Source of the DNA: Ignavibacteria bacterium
GTDB taxonomy: Bacteria; Bacteroidota; Ignavibacteria; SZUA-365
Assembly (NCBI GenBank): GCA_016720835.1
Contig: JADKJW010000005.1
Coordinates: 124,001-188,000 of the forward strand
Reading direction: 5' to 3'
Length of the DNA stretch: 64,000 bases
The notes beneath the pieces are model-generated. The model ran no database searches. It was not told the origin of the DNA and worked only from the letters and a program-made list of their open reading frames with translations. Of this stretch, positions 1-8,214 are shown piece after piece; the first letter of the stretch is position 1; the number at the start of each line of letters is the position of its first letter. The position numbers and the translations under genes are program-made.

Positions 1-1220
1 TCTGCGCGCATTTCGGCACCTGCGGCGGCTGCAGCTGGCAGCATCTCGAATACGCGGCGCAGTGCCGCTGGAAGCGGGAGCACGTACGCGACGCCTTCGA
101 ACGGATCGGCGGCTTCGCGGGCGTCACGGTGCACGAAACGCTTCCGTCGCCTGTGGAGGTGTACTACCGGAACAAGATGGAGTACTCCTTCGGCGACAAG
201 CGCTGGCTGCTCCCCGAAGAACTCGGCGCCACGCTGCGCGACGAACTCTTCGCGCTCGGGCTCCACGTGCCCGGCCGCTACGATCGCATCCTCTCCATCG
301 ACGCGTGCCACCTGCAGTCGCCCGAGAGCAACGCCATCCTCAACGCGACGCGCGACTTCTTCCTCGCCCGTGGCGTGCCCGCCTATTCCACGAAGACGCA
401 CACGGGCGATCTGCGCAACCTCGTCATACGCGAAGGGAAGCGCAGCGGCGAACGCATGGTGTACTTCGTGAGCACGCATGAAGAGCCTGAAATGATGCGG
501 GAGTACGCGGAGCTGCTGCGCGAGGAGCGTTTCGGCGTGACCACCTTCGTGCACGGCATCACGCAGCGCAAGTCCACCGTGGCCGTCGGCGAGACGGAGA
601 CCGTCTACTTCGGTCCCGGCGTCATCACCGAGCAGCTCGGGGACTGCAGCTACGAACTGTCCCCCACGTCGTTCTTCCAGACCAACACCCTGCAGGCCGA
701 GCGCCTGTACGCGCTCGCCGCGGCCTCGGCGGACTTCCGGCCCACGGACACGGTGTGGGATCTGTACTGCGGCGCGGGAACCATCACACTCTTCATCGCG
801 CCCTTCGTGAAGGAAGCAATCGGCGTGGAGCTGAATCCCGCCTCCATCGCCGATGCGCAGAAGAACGCCGCGGCGAACGGCGTCTCGAATGTGTCCTTCC
901 GCGTCGCGGACATCCTGGCCTTCCTCCGTTCGGGGAAGGAACGCGGCGCCGTGCCCGACGTCATCATCGTCGATCCGCCGCGCGCCGGTCTCCATCCCGA
1001 CGTGACGCGCGGCATCGGCGCGCTCGGCGTTGAGCGCGTCGTCTACGTGAGCTGCAATCCCGCCACAAGCGCGCGCGACTGCCAGGTGCTCGCCGAATAC
1101 GGCTACGTGATCGAAGGCATCACACCGGTGGACATGTTCCCGCACACGTACCACATCGAGTGCGTGATCACGCTCAGGAAATCGGGAAAGAGAGTAGAGG
1201 TAATCCAGGCGACGGAGTAG
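1..1220 (+). CDS. rlmD: 23S rRNA (uracil-5-)-methyltransferase, RlmD/RumA type, 5' truncated by window
   Basis: SAM-dependent C5-methylation of a uracil in rRNA (or tRNA in sister families). The frame is open from base 3, so the N-terminal TRAM domain lies outside the window. The first visible residues carry the [4Fe-4S] motif CAHFGTCGGC followed about ten residues later by another Cys. The methyltransferase core follows: QTNTLQAE near 680, SAM-binding DLYCGAGTITL near 758, VDPPRAGLHPDV near 970, and the catalytic Cys of YVSCNPAT at 1053. About 405 residues are visible, consistent with a 450-470 residue enzyme. It ends with TAG at 1218. RlmD, RlmCD and TrmA-like members share these motifs, so the exact target base is uncertain although the family is clear. 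Confidence 0.9.
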   Translation, partial: CAHFGTCGGCSWQHLEYAAQCRWKREHVRDAFERIGGFAGVTVHETLPSPVEVYYRNKMEYSFGDKRWLLPEELGATLRDELFALGLHVPGRYDRILSIDACHLQSPESNAILNATRDFFLARGVPAYSTKTHTGDLRNLVIREGKRSGERMVYFVSTHEEPEMMREYAELLREERFGVTTFVHGITQRKSTVAVGETETVYFGPGVITEQLGDCSYELSPTSFFQTNTLQAERLYALAAASADFRPTDTVWDLYCGAGTITLFIAPFVKEAIGVELNPASIADAQKNAAANGVSNVSFRVADILAFLRSGKERGAVPDVIIVDPPRAGLHPDVTRGIGALGVERVVYVSCNPATSARDCQVLAEYGYVIEGITPVDMFPHTYHIECVITLRKSGKRVEVIQATE

Positions 1221-1253
1221 TCGAAACAACTCATCTTCAGTCCAGGAGCATCG

Positions 1254-1781
1254 ATGCGACGCTTCAGACGACAATGGGAAATGACCGGGGCGCTCTGCTC
1301 TCTCTTCGCAGTGCTGGCATCGATGCTCACGAATTGCGGATGCTCGACGACATCGATTCTTTCGCCAGCCACGAACGTCGATATGAATGCGCGCTTGATG
1401 GGGAGGGAAGTCGGCATTGAAAGCAGCGATGGAGTGATTCTGCGCGGGTGGGACGTCTGCTTCACCGATACCGTCGTTTCCTGGTTCGACCTCACGAGGA
1501 CCATCGAGTCACGGATCGAAAGAACACGTCTGCGCCGTATCAAAATACTGGTCTCGCAGGATCATCTGCTTGGAGCGATTGAAGGTTTCGGATTTGGCGG
1601 CCTCGGCACGTTCTTGATAGTCGGAACACTCACGGGGTGGCAAAGGAGTTTCGATCCAGACAGAAAGGATATGGGATCGTCCGAGCTTGGCTTGATACTA
1701 GCGCTTCCTGGTGCAGTGATTGGGACAATCATTGGCGCGTATGCGGGGGTTGCGTATTTCGAAGAGTATCAATTTCGATAG
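1254..1781 (+). CDS. Small predicted lipoprotein with glycine-rich membrane segments
   Basis: A 175-residue protein I do not recognise. An AGGAG ribosome site lies 5 nt before the ATG. The N-terminus is basic, followed by a hydrophobic stretch and LTNC/GC, which could be a lipobox (Cys28 or Cys30). The middle holds a short domain that may bind something (GREVGIESSDGVILRGW). The C-terminal half has two hydrophobic, glycine/alanine-rich stretches (about residues 108-128 and 146-168) resembling glycine-zipper membrane hairpins. It starts 33 nt after the rRNA methyltransferase stop, so co-transcription is possible. Nothing in the sequence points to a specific function. Confidence 0.6.
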   Translation: MRRFRRQWEMTGALCSLFAVLASMLTNCGCSTTSILSPATNVDMNARLMGREVGIESSDGVILRGWDVCFTDTVVSWFDLTRTIESRIERTRLRRIKILVSQDHLLGAIEGFGFGGLGTFLIVGTLTGWQRSFDPDRKDMGSSELGLILALPGAVIGTIIGAYAGVAYFEEYQFR

Positions 1782-1815
1782 ACGAAGCACTTCCCGGTGC
1801 GGTCCTTGCCCGGTA

Positions 1816-3216
1816 TTATCGCAAGATCGTCACTCGTCTGAAAACCGACCCCGCTGCCGATCGAAGACGCAGCACATACAATCCTGTCGGCAACGTATTG
1901 ACATCGAACACTGCAACCCCCGCCTCGTTCGTGGACGCGCGCTCGACTCGGACTCCGAGCACGGTGAACATCTCGATCTCGCCGGGAATGTGACGCGGGT
2001 CATACCGGACCTGCAACCTGTCGCGCGCGGGATTGGGGTACACGGAAAGCGACAGGTCGGACGGCGACGGATGAACAACACTCGTCTCGATGCCCGTTGA
2101 CACCATGTCCGACACATTCCTGCGCCAGACGCGGAGGCTTGCCGTTCCCGCGAACAGCCTCCGCGGTGTCATCCATTCGGGAGTCAGCGCGAGACTCAAT
2201 ACCGAGGCGTTTCCGAGTCCGGCGCCGACGGAAGACCAGGTGTTTCCCTGATCCGTGCTGAGCAGGATGCCGCCATCGCCTCCTTCGATTCCCGCGAAGA
2301 GGTTCGAGCCGCCCCGCGCGTCGCGGAATACCACGAGGGCGCGGACGCGGGCGTTCGTCAATGCCGTGGAGGTCCACTGATTTCCGTCATTCGTGGATCG
2401 GTATACTCCGCTGTCGGTGCCGGCGAAAAGGAACTCCCCTCCGCCTGCAGTCCTGGAGACGGCAAGGCAACGCACGTGAAGATTTCCCAATCCGTTGTTG
2501 ACAGCGATCCATGGCTCGAATACGCCGGCGGAAACGAACATGCCACTTCCATCGGTGCCGGCGAACAGCGGCGAGCCCGAGACTGATTCCGCCAGTGCCG
2601 TGACATCCTTCGGTGTCTTGTATGTGGTGAACCATGATGCGCCGTTGTCTGTGGAGCGATAGACTCCGTCTCGGCCGCCCGCGATGACGGTGTTGCCGAC
2701 AGGATCATGCTCGGAGACGAGAACCGCGTTCGTTGGCATCTGATGCATTGTCGATTGTTTCCAGGTTTTCCCGCTGTCCGTTGACAAAACAATTCCCTTG
2801 GATATCGCCGCAAAGATGCGCGTCGCACCCGCGTCGTCGGAACTGAACGCAAAGGCGCCGACAGATTCCCCGGTCGAGACCTTGGTCCATCTGGCGCCAA
2901 GGTCGGTGCTCCGATATACACCCAGTCCGGTCGCGGCAAAGAGCTGCCCGTCGCCTGCGCCGAAGGGATTGAATGCGAGACATTGGGCGTCTGCACTCGC
3001 CCAGCCGAACGCGGTTGCCGTCCAATTCGCTCCGGCATTCGTTGAGACAAATATCCCCGGCCTTTCGGGTTCGCCTGCATAGCACACCGCCGGAGATCGG
3101 ATCGGATTGCCGGCCATGCGAGCGGCTGCGGTCAGGGCGGTCACAGGGACGAGCCGACTGTCAGCAAGGAACTGACGATCGCCTGATACTTGATCCCGTT
3201 GCTGCATTCCCCCCAT
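1816..3216 (-). CDS. Asp-box (BNR) beta-propeller protein with T9SS sorting domain, C-terminal part of a frameshifted gene
   Basis: Secreted protein made of repeated Asp-box blades of the form STDxGxxW (for example YRSTDNGASW, YRSTNDGNQW, LSTDQGNTW), the hallmark of sialidase/BNR-like beta-propellers. The last 80 residues are a typical T9SS type A sorting domain beginning SVYPNPARDRLQVRYD and ending FRRVTILR. This frame has no signal peptide of its own. The in-frame blades begin immediately where the overlapping upstream frame (3141-3830) stops, so the two are almost certainly one gene broken by a single-base shift between about 3141 and 3216. The first ~25 residues of this frame (MGGMQQRDQVSG...) are probably not translated in the intact gene. 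Enzyme activity is not implied by BNR repeats alone. Confidence 0.75.
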   Translation of the reverse strand: MGGMQQRDQVSGDRQFLADSRLVPVTALTAAARMAGNPIRSPAVCYAGEPERPGIFVSTNAGANWTATAFGWASADAQCLAFNPFGAGDGQLFAATGLGVYRSTDLGARWTKVSTGESVGAFAFSSDDAGATRIFAAISKGIVLSTDSGKTWKQSTMHQMPTNAVLVSEHDPVGNTVIAGGRDGVYRSTDNGASWFTTYKTPKDVTALAESVSGSPLFAGTDGSGMFVSAGVFEPWIAVNNGLGNLHVRCLAVSRTAGGGEFLFAGTDSGVYRSTNDGNQWTSTALTNARVRALVVFRDARGGSNLFAGIEGGDGGILLSTDQGNTWSSVGAGLGNASVLSLALTPEWMTPRRLFAGTASLRVWRRNVSDMVSTGIETSVVHPSPSDLSLSVYPNPARDRLQVRYDPRHIPGEIEMFTVLGVRVERASTNEAGVAVFDVNTLPTGLYVLRLRSAAGSVFRRVTILR

Positions 3217-3830
3217 GTCGCACCGCGGTCCGTCGACCGGTACACTTCCCCGTTCAATCCCGCGAAGATCGTATTGCCATTCGTGTCATTGCCCGGTGCG
3301 AGCGCATAGACATGGGTCAGTCTCGAAAAACCCGTGTTGGCGCTTACCCACGTCGCGCCGTAGTCGGTCGAACGGGAGATTCCGTAGTTGCTCCCTGCAT
3401 AGATTGTGGTCGAAGTATGGGCTTCGTTCGAAACGACCGCCAGAGACCAGATGATTTGCTGCCCATGCTCCAGAGTGATCGCTCTCCACGTGGTGCCGTC
3501 GTCGGTTGAAACGTGGAGACCACTTTCCGTTCCTGCTAGAACATTCACACCGCCCGCGCCATTGGGGGCGACGGCTATCGAACGCACCGAAGAACTCTTC
3601 AATCCGGATTTTGATACTGTCCAGCTGCCACCGTTATCTGTCGAACGCCAGACGCCGGATTGTGTCGCTGCATACAATGTGCTGGCATGCGTACCATTGG
3701 GAATCGCGGCAATGCCGTACACCGTGGGACACGAGTACGGCCCGCTGGTCTGAATCCACTGCGCATGAAGCTGCGGAACGCCGGATGCGGCGAGCACAAG
3801 CAGTGACAGGACGAGCGGGCGCACAGTCAT
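3141..3830 (-). CDS. Asp-box (BNR) beta-propeller protein, N-terminal part of the same frameshifted gene
   Basis: Begins with a clear signal peptide (MTVRPLVLSLLVLAASGVPQLHA, cleavage before QW) and continues with Asp-box blades WRSTDNGGSW, VSTDDGTTW, RSTDYGATW and YRSTDRGATW. I chose the ATG at 3830 because it opens directly on the signal peptide. The longer frame to 3959 adds a non-hydrophobic leader. The frame ends at a TGA (3141) in the middle of a blade, right where the other frame resumes with PVTALTAAARMAG and further blades. Seen directly: two overlapping frames with the same repeat type and no domain gap. Inferred: one T9SS cargo gene of about 660 residues, either a recent pseudogene or a sequencing indel. 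Confidence 0.75.
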   Translation of the reverse strand: MTVRPLVLSLLVLAASGVPQLHAQWIQTSGPYSCPTVYGIAAIPNGTHASTLYAATQSGVWRSTDNGGSWTVSKSGLKSSSVRSIAVAPNGAGGVNVLAGTESGLHVSTDDGTTWRAITLEHGQQIIWSLAVVSNEAHTSTTIYAGSNYGISRSTDYGATWVSANTGFSRLTHVYALAPGNDTNGNTIFAGLNGEVYRSTDRGATWGECSNGIKYQAIVSSLLTVGSSL

Positions 3831-4060
3831 CGGCTGAATTCCTTCCCGTGCAGCGAAGGTCGGCAGTGCATGCGGTTCGAGAACGGTGATCGTTGAAGTA
3901 TCGCCGCAATGTGGCGAATCGCGCAATCGAGCGCAATACAATACCGCGCGAACGCACAACCGTTGACGACAAGGTTGACGCCGGAGGGTCGCGTCATTGC
4001 TCGACGCGGATCACCTGAACGTGAACAGAGCCGACTCCGCTCTCCGGACGCGAGCGCCGC

Positions 4061-5620
4061 CTACTCCGCCCGCTTCCTGATCCTGATGATTTCCTTGCGA
4101 ATCGTATCCGGCGGCGCGGGGGAACGCGGCGCGCGCGGCGCGATCATGATCGTGCGCTCTCCCGCGTCCGGGAGCGGGGCGATGCTGTGTTCGGGATCGC
4201 CCACGGTGACGCGCGGCGGGACTGGGCGGGGCGGCTGCAAGGACTGCATCTCCATTTCGAGCTCCCGCATGGCATCGAACGACTGCTGAATGAGCGTGTC
4301 GATCTCGATGCGCACCTCGCCTTCCTCCCCGTCGCTCACATGCACGCTGATGCGGCCGGGACGCGCCGGCATCGGGGGCAGCTTCGGACGCGGCGCGCGC
4401 GGCCGGACGAGCACGCGCACGTTGTGATGCTGTTCGTCGAATGATTCCGCGTCGACGGTGATCGTGATCATTTCCGCTTCGACGGTCTCCTCGGGCATTT
4501 CCGGCGTCGGGATGCGGCGCAACTCGTGCATGCCGTCGTCGATGCGGACGCCGATGCGCACACCGGTGCTGTGCACGGCGCCGATGCGCTTGCGGATTTC
4601 TTGCAGCCGCACCGCAAGGGACGGCACGGCTTCGGGCGCGAGCGTCATGCGCATGCGGATGCTGTCGAGGTCCATGTTCAGCGACGCGAGGCGCGTGTTC
4701 TCGCCGTTGAGCATGACGAACGTGCGCGTGCGTGTCTGCCTGCGGAGGCGGTCGTAGACTTCGGCGGGCGGCGTCGGCGGAACGGGCGGCGAGGCGGCCA
4801 GCGTGTACACGGCCGCGTTCTTCTGCAGGTACTGTTCGAGACGGATGCGCTGCGCGGGTTCAAGTGACTGCGCGATGCCGGAGAGCAGTGTGGTGTTGAG
4901 GCGCCCGATGCCGGGATCCACCACCATGCCTTCTTCCGCGTCCATGAGCACGGCCTCCTCGAGCTGCCGCTGCGCGAAGAGGAAGAGGGTGTCGAGGATG
5001 GAGCGCTGCGACGGCGTGGCCCGCACCTCGCGGTACAGATCTTCCGCAGTCACCTTGCGCGCGTCAGGCGTGTCCTTCTTCCCGAGTTCGATGCGGTACC
5101 CCTGTTTCTGCGTGTTGTCGACATGGATCACGGTCTTCGATCCGTCGTCGAGCGGGAGTGTGCCGAACATGGCGAACTCCAGCACGTTGTCCTTGCTGGT
5201 CTTCTGGAACAGCGGCATGATCCACTCGCTCTTGAGCGTCAATTCGTACGCGAGCTGCGCCTGCTCCGTCTTGCGGGAGAGATAGCGTTCGAGATCCTCG
5301 TGCTGCACGAGCGCCGCGACGATCAGCGTGAGGGCAGCGACGCCTCCCAGCGCCAGTGCCATGCGCGTTGTGCGGCGGGGCGTTGCCGGAGCGCGGGATG
5401 CGTCCTCCCGCAGCCGGGCTTCGAGCGCCGTGCTGAATCCGGGATTCTCCTCGAGTGGCCGCCGCTCGCGAAGGAGAAGGCGGGCGCGATGCAGGGCGTC
5501 GAGATCGGCGGCAAGTTCCGGCTGTTCGCGGAGCAGGGCTTCCATGCGGCGCGTCTCCTCCGGATCGAGGGCGCCGTCCAGCAGCAGCGGGAGTTTGTCA
5601 CGCAGGTCGCGCGGTGACAT
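4061..5620 (-). CDS. Membrane anti-sigma factor-like protein with long extracytoplasmic region
   Basis: Overlaps the ECF sigma gene by 23 nt and is transcribed with it, the usual place for its anti-sigma partner. The N-terminal ~70 residues are a helical anti-sigma-type domain (LPLLLDGALDPEETRRMEALLRE) without the HxxxCxxC zinc motif. One membrane helix follows (about residues 86-106, ALALGGVAALTLIVAALV), then ~400 residues outside the cytoplasm rich in R, E and P. I prefer the ATG at 5620 over the one at 5638 because AAAGGA sits 9 nt before it and nothing sits before the first. The outer region includes proline-rich PRAPRPKLPPMPARPG and has no domain I can name, so what signal it senses is unknown. 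Confidence 0.7.
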   Translation of the reverse strand: MSPRDLRDKLPLLLDGALDPEETRRMEALLREQPELAADLDALHRARLLLRERRPLEENPGFSTALEARLREDASRAPATPRRTTRMALALGGVAALTLIVAALVQHEDLERYLSRKTEQAQLAYELTLKSEWIMPLFQKTSKDNVLEFAMFGTLPLDDGSKTVIHVDNTQKQGYRIELGKKDTPDARKVTAEDLYREVRATPSQRSILDTLFLFAQRQLEEAVLMDAEEGMVVDPGIGRLNTTLLSGIAQSLEPAQRIRLEQYLQKNAAVYTLAASPPVPPTPPAEVYDRLRRQTRTRTFVMLNGENTRLASLNMDLDSIRMRMTLAPEAVPSLAVRLQEIRKRIGAVHSTGVRIGVRIDDGMHELRRIPTPEMPEETVEAEMITITVDAESFDEQHHNVRVLVRPRAPRPKLPPMPARPGRISVHVSDGEEGEVRIEIDTLIQQSFDAMRELEMEMQSLQPPRPVPPRVTVGDPEHSIAPLPDAGERTIMIAPRAPRSPAPPDTIRKEIIRIRKRAE

Positions 5621-6272
5621 CGTGTTCGGTCCTTTCATGGTCGGGTGAGCGTTCCAGTCCCGGCATCGCGGCCGGTCGATCGTTGAGAAGGGGTTCCAGA
5701 AGTTCGCGGAGCTGCAGCCTGCCCCGCGCGATGCGGGATTTCACTGTGCCGGCCTCGCATTCCAGGACTTCCGCGATTTCCGTGTACGAGAGTCCGTCGA
5801 TGTCGCGCAGGATGACCGGGATGCGGAAGCGCTCGGGAACTCTCTGCAAGGCGGCCTGGATGAAGTGGCTGACATCCGGCTCCGCGGGGTGCACCGTGGT
5901 GCCGAACAGGGCCTCGGGATCGCCCGCGTCGAGCAGCGCCTGAAGCGAGAAGATGCGCCGCACCTTTTTTCTCCGGATTTCGTCGCGGCAGCGATTGATG
6001 GTGATCCGGTACAGCCAGGTGTAAAAGGACGAGTCGAAGCGAAACTGCGGCAACCCCTGATACGCCTTGATGAAGACCTCCTGCGCGATATCGTCCACCA
6101 GATCGGGCGCATTGAGCACGGAGTAGATGACGTTGCGTACCCGCTCGCGATGCCTGTCCACCAGTGTGCGAAACGCCAGTGCATCGCCGCCCTGATACAT
6201 GGTGATGAGGACGTCGTCGCTGGGCCCGTTCGGGGAAATGGCCTGCGGATATTCGCTCGGGTGATCGGGCAT
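5598..6272 (-). CDS. ECF (sigma-70 group 4) RNA polymerase sigma factor
   Basis: Region 2 is recognisable in ALAFRTLVDRHRERVRNVIY, DIAQEVFIKAYQGL and FYTWLYRITINRCRDEIRR. Region 4 is seen in VPERFRIPVILRDIDGLSYTEIAEVL followed by GTVKSRIARGRLQLRELL, the -35-binding helix-turn-helix. Regions 1.1 and 3 are absent, as expected for an ECF factor. The ATG at 6272 gives 224 residues, a typical length; the longer frame to 6353 adds 27 uncharged residues without homology to the family. It is the first gene of a two-gene unit with the anti-sigma gene. ECF/anti-sigma pairs commonly autoregulate, but I did not identify a promoter. Confidence 0.9.
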   Translation of the reverse strand: MPDHPSEYPQAISPNGPSDDVLITMYQGGDALAFRTLVDRHRERVRNVIYSVLNAPDLVDDIAQEVFIKAYQGLPQFRFDSSFYTWLYRITINRCRDEIRRKKVRRIFSLQALLDAGDPEALFGTTVHPAEPDVSHFIQAALQRVPERFRIPVILRDIDGLSYTEIAEVLECEAGTVKSRIARGRLQLRELLEPLLNDRPAAMPGLERSPDHERTEHDVTARPA

Positions 6273-6390
6273 CAGTTCTCTGTTGTGCGCACGCTGCAGA
6301 TTAGACGCGCGCGGCGGGGTGTTTGTTCCTGAACACGTGAATTTCGTCCTCATACGGATGGGAAGAACGAAAGTTGTCGGATTCCACCGT

Positions 6391-6422
6391 AAAAAGAAAG
6401 ACCCCGCACTGCGGGGCCTTTC
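6391..6422 (-). terminator. Rho-independent terminator of the SPFH gene
   Basis: On the minus strand a GC stem (GCCCCGC, loop AGT, GCGGGGT) is flanked by complementary AAAG/CTTT and followed by a T-rich tail (CTTTCTTTTTAC). It lies 20 nt past the stop of the SPFH gene, separating it from the sigma-factor gene downstream. Confidence 0.85.
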
Positions 6423-6443
6423 GATGAAAATGCGGGAAACGGG

Positions 6444-7367
6444 CTATTTCACGCCGACACTCGTCAACATTTCCTTGATGCCGCCCAGCGAACTCAGGAT
6501 GCCGCTCGATTCGTACGGCATGAACACCAGCTTCTGCGCGTTCGTGGAAATGTCCTTCAGCGCCTCGAGATAGCGCATGGCGATCAGGTACGTGGCGGGA
6601 TCGCCGGCCTGTGTTTTGAGCGATTCGGAGACCACCGCGATGGCCTGCGCCTCGGCGTTGGCAACGCGCAGACGCGCTTCCGCCTGGCCCTCGGCCTGCA
6701 GGATGGCCGACTGCTTCTGGCCCTCGGCCGCGACGATGGAGGACTGCTTCTGCCCCTCGGCGCGGAGGATGGCGGAGGACTTCTCGCCCTCGGCCTGCAG
6801 AATGGTCGCGCGGCGGTTCCGCTCGGCGGTCATCTGCTTCTCCATGGTCAGGCGGATGTCCTCGGGCGGGAGGATGTTGCGCAGCTCGATGCGCATGACC
6901 TTCACACCCCACTTGTCGGTGGCGCTGTCGAGCGACGCGCGCAGCTTCGTGTTGATGATTTCGCGGCCGGCGAGCGTGTGATCGAGATCCATCTCGCCGA
7001 TGACGGCGCGCAGGGCGCTGAGCGTGAGCTGCTGGATGCCGCGCTGCAGCGTGGAGATCTCATACACCGCCTTGACGGGATCGATCACCTGCCAGTACAC
7101 GATGCAGTCCACCTCCATGGTCACGTTGTCGCGCGTGATCACGGGCTGGGGCTCGATGTCCGTGAGCTGCTCACGCAGATCGAGGGTCGCGCGCACGGAG
7201 TCGATGAACGGTACGATGATGTTGAGACCCGACAGCGCGGTCTTGTGGTATTTGCCGAGACGCTCGATGATCTTGACCGTCGCCTGGCTCACCATTTTGA
7301 TGCTGCTCAGCGCGACGATGAACGTGAAGAACACGAGGATGGCGATGAAAATCGTCGTTACTTCCAT
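6444..7367 (-). CDS. SPFH/band 7 (stomatin/QmcA-like) membrane protein
   Basis: An N-terminal membrane helix (IFIAILVFFTFIVALSSIKM) is followed by the SPFH domain: VKIIERLGKYHKTALSGLNI, the conserved IVPFIDSV, TLDLREQ, DNVTMEVDCIVYWQV and RAVIGEMDLDHTLAGRE. A coiled-coil region then has alternating A/E repeats (ILRAEGQKQ, ILQAEGQAE). The ATG at 7367 has GGAGG 5 nt upstream and gives 307 residues, close to E. coli QmcA (305). It is encoded just after an NfeD-family gene, the classic stomatin/NfeD pairing. Such proteins form membrane microdomain scaffolds and often modulate proteases, so a structural rather than enzymatic role is expected. Confidence 0.88.
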   Translation of the reverse strand: MEVTTIFIAILVFFTFIVALSSIKMVSQATVKIIERLGKYHKTALSGLNIIVPFIDSVRATLDLREQLTDIEPQPVITRDNVTMEVDCIVYWQVIDPVKAVYEISTLQRGIQQLTLSALRAVIGEMDLDHTLAGREIINTKLRASLDSATDKWGVKVMRIELRNILPPEDIRLTMEKQMTAERNRRATILQAEGEKSSAILRAEGQKQSSIVAAEGQKQSAILQAEGQAEARLRVANAEAQAIAVVSESLKTQAGDPATYLIAMRYLEALKDISTNAQKLVFMPYESSGILSSLGGIKEMLTSVGVK

Positions 7368-7466
7368 ACGGCCTCCGATGAATGAGAGAAGAGTGCGATG
7401 TGACAGACGGTCGGGCCCGAGCGCGGGCACGGATGCGCCGTGCTCATCCGCCGCGAGCGAGGCGGA

Positions 7467-7913
7467 TCATTCTTCGATGCGGCGGACGATCAGGCTCGCG
7501 CCTTCGAAGCCCGTGACTTCCACACGCGAGGAAAGCGTGATCGGCGCGCGGTCGATCGATCGTGCCGCCCAGTCCTGACCCTCCACGGTGACGCGTCCGC
7601 GGCTGCGCTCGATGTCGATTCCCTCCGTCACCAGTCCCGTGCGTCCGACAAGGGCGTCCATGTTCGTTTTCAGTCCCGCGCCAGGCGACGATCGCATGAA
7701 CACGTTCTTGAACAGCGTGCGCGACAGGGAGAGCATGATGAGGGACACGGCCACGAAGACGATGGCCTGCACGAGAGCATTCGACACACCGAAGAGGGAG
7801 AGCAATCCGGCGACGATGGCGCCGACGCCGAACCACATCAGGACGAAACCGGGCGTGACGATCTCGAGGATGAAGAAGAGGAGGGCGGCGGCAAACCACC
7901 AGTAGTATTCCAT
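7467..7913 (-). CDS. NfeD-family membrane protein (short type)
   Basis: Begins MEYYWWFAAALLFFILEIVTPG, typical of short NfeD proteins, with further membrane helices (FVLMWFGVGAIVAGLLSLFG and VQAIVFVAVSLIMLSLS). A C-terminal OB-fold NfeD domain follows (TNMDALVGRTGLVTEGI, GRVTVEGQDWAARS, VEVTGFEGASLIVRRIEE). It has 148 residues. GGAG lies 9 nt before the ATG. The longer frame to 8105 runs into the divergent intergenic region and is not needed. It lies upstream of, and in the same direction as, the SPFH gene with a 99 nt gap, the standard NfeD-stomatin operon, so the two products very likely act together at the inner membrane. Confidence 0.88.
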   Translation of the reverse strand: MEYYWWFAAALLFFILEIVTPGFVLMWFGVGAIVAGLLSLFGVSNALVQAIVFVAVSLIMLSLSRTLFKNVFMRSSPGAGLKTNMDALVGRTGLVTEGIDIERSRGRVTVEGQDWAARSIDRAPITLSSRVEVTGFEGASLIVRRIEE

Positions 7914-8214
7914 GATGACGCTCCGAAAAGTGCGGCGGATGGTTCGGTGAAGCGACGCTTCCGGCGATGCTCGTGCGCGAATATCGGGGTCGGAGTACGG
8001 AAGACGTTGGCCGAATCTAGCAAGACGCCGCGCAAGAGGCAAACGCGGCCGCTGCAGCGGGATTGTCGCAGTGGGAGTACCCATCCGAGTTCGAGGCATC
8101 TTCATGAAAGTTCCCTTCCACGGCGAAACCTTTGTCCAGCATGCGCGTAGGAGCGATATTGGTCGATTGCTTGTTCAACTTCTACGCAAACCATCCCACT
8201 CCGGAGATCCACCG
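7914..8214. promoter_or_regulatory. Divergent intergenic region between NfeD and the M16 protease
   Basis: About 300 bases with no convincing gene separate two divergently transcribed genes, so both promoters must lie here. I could not assign -35/-10 elements with confidence. Frames crossing this stretch are N-terminal over-extensions of the flanking genes. Confidence 0.5.
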
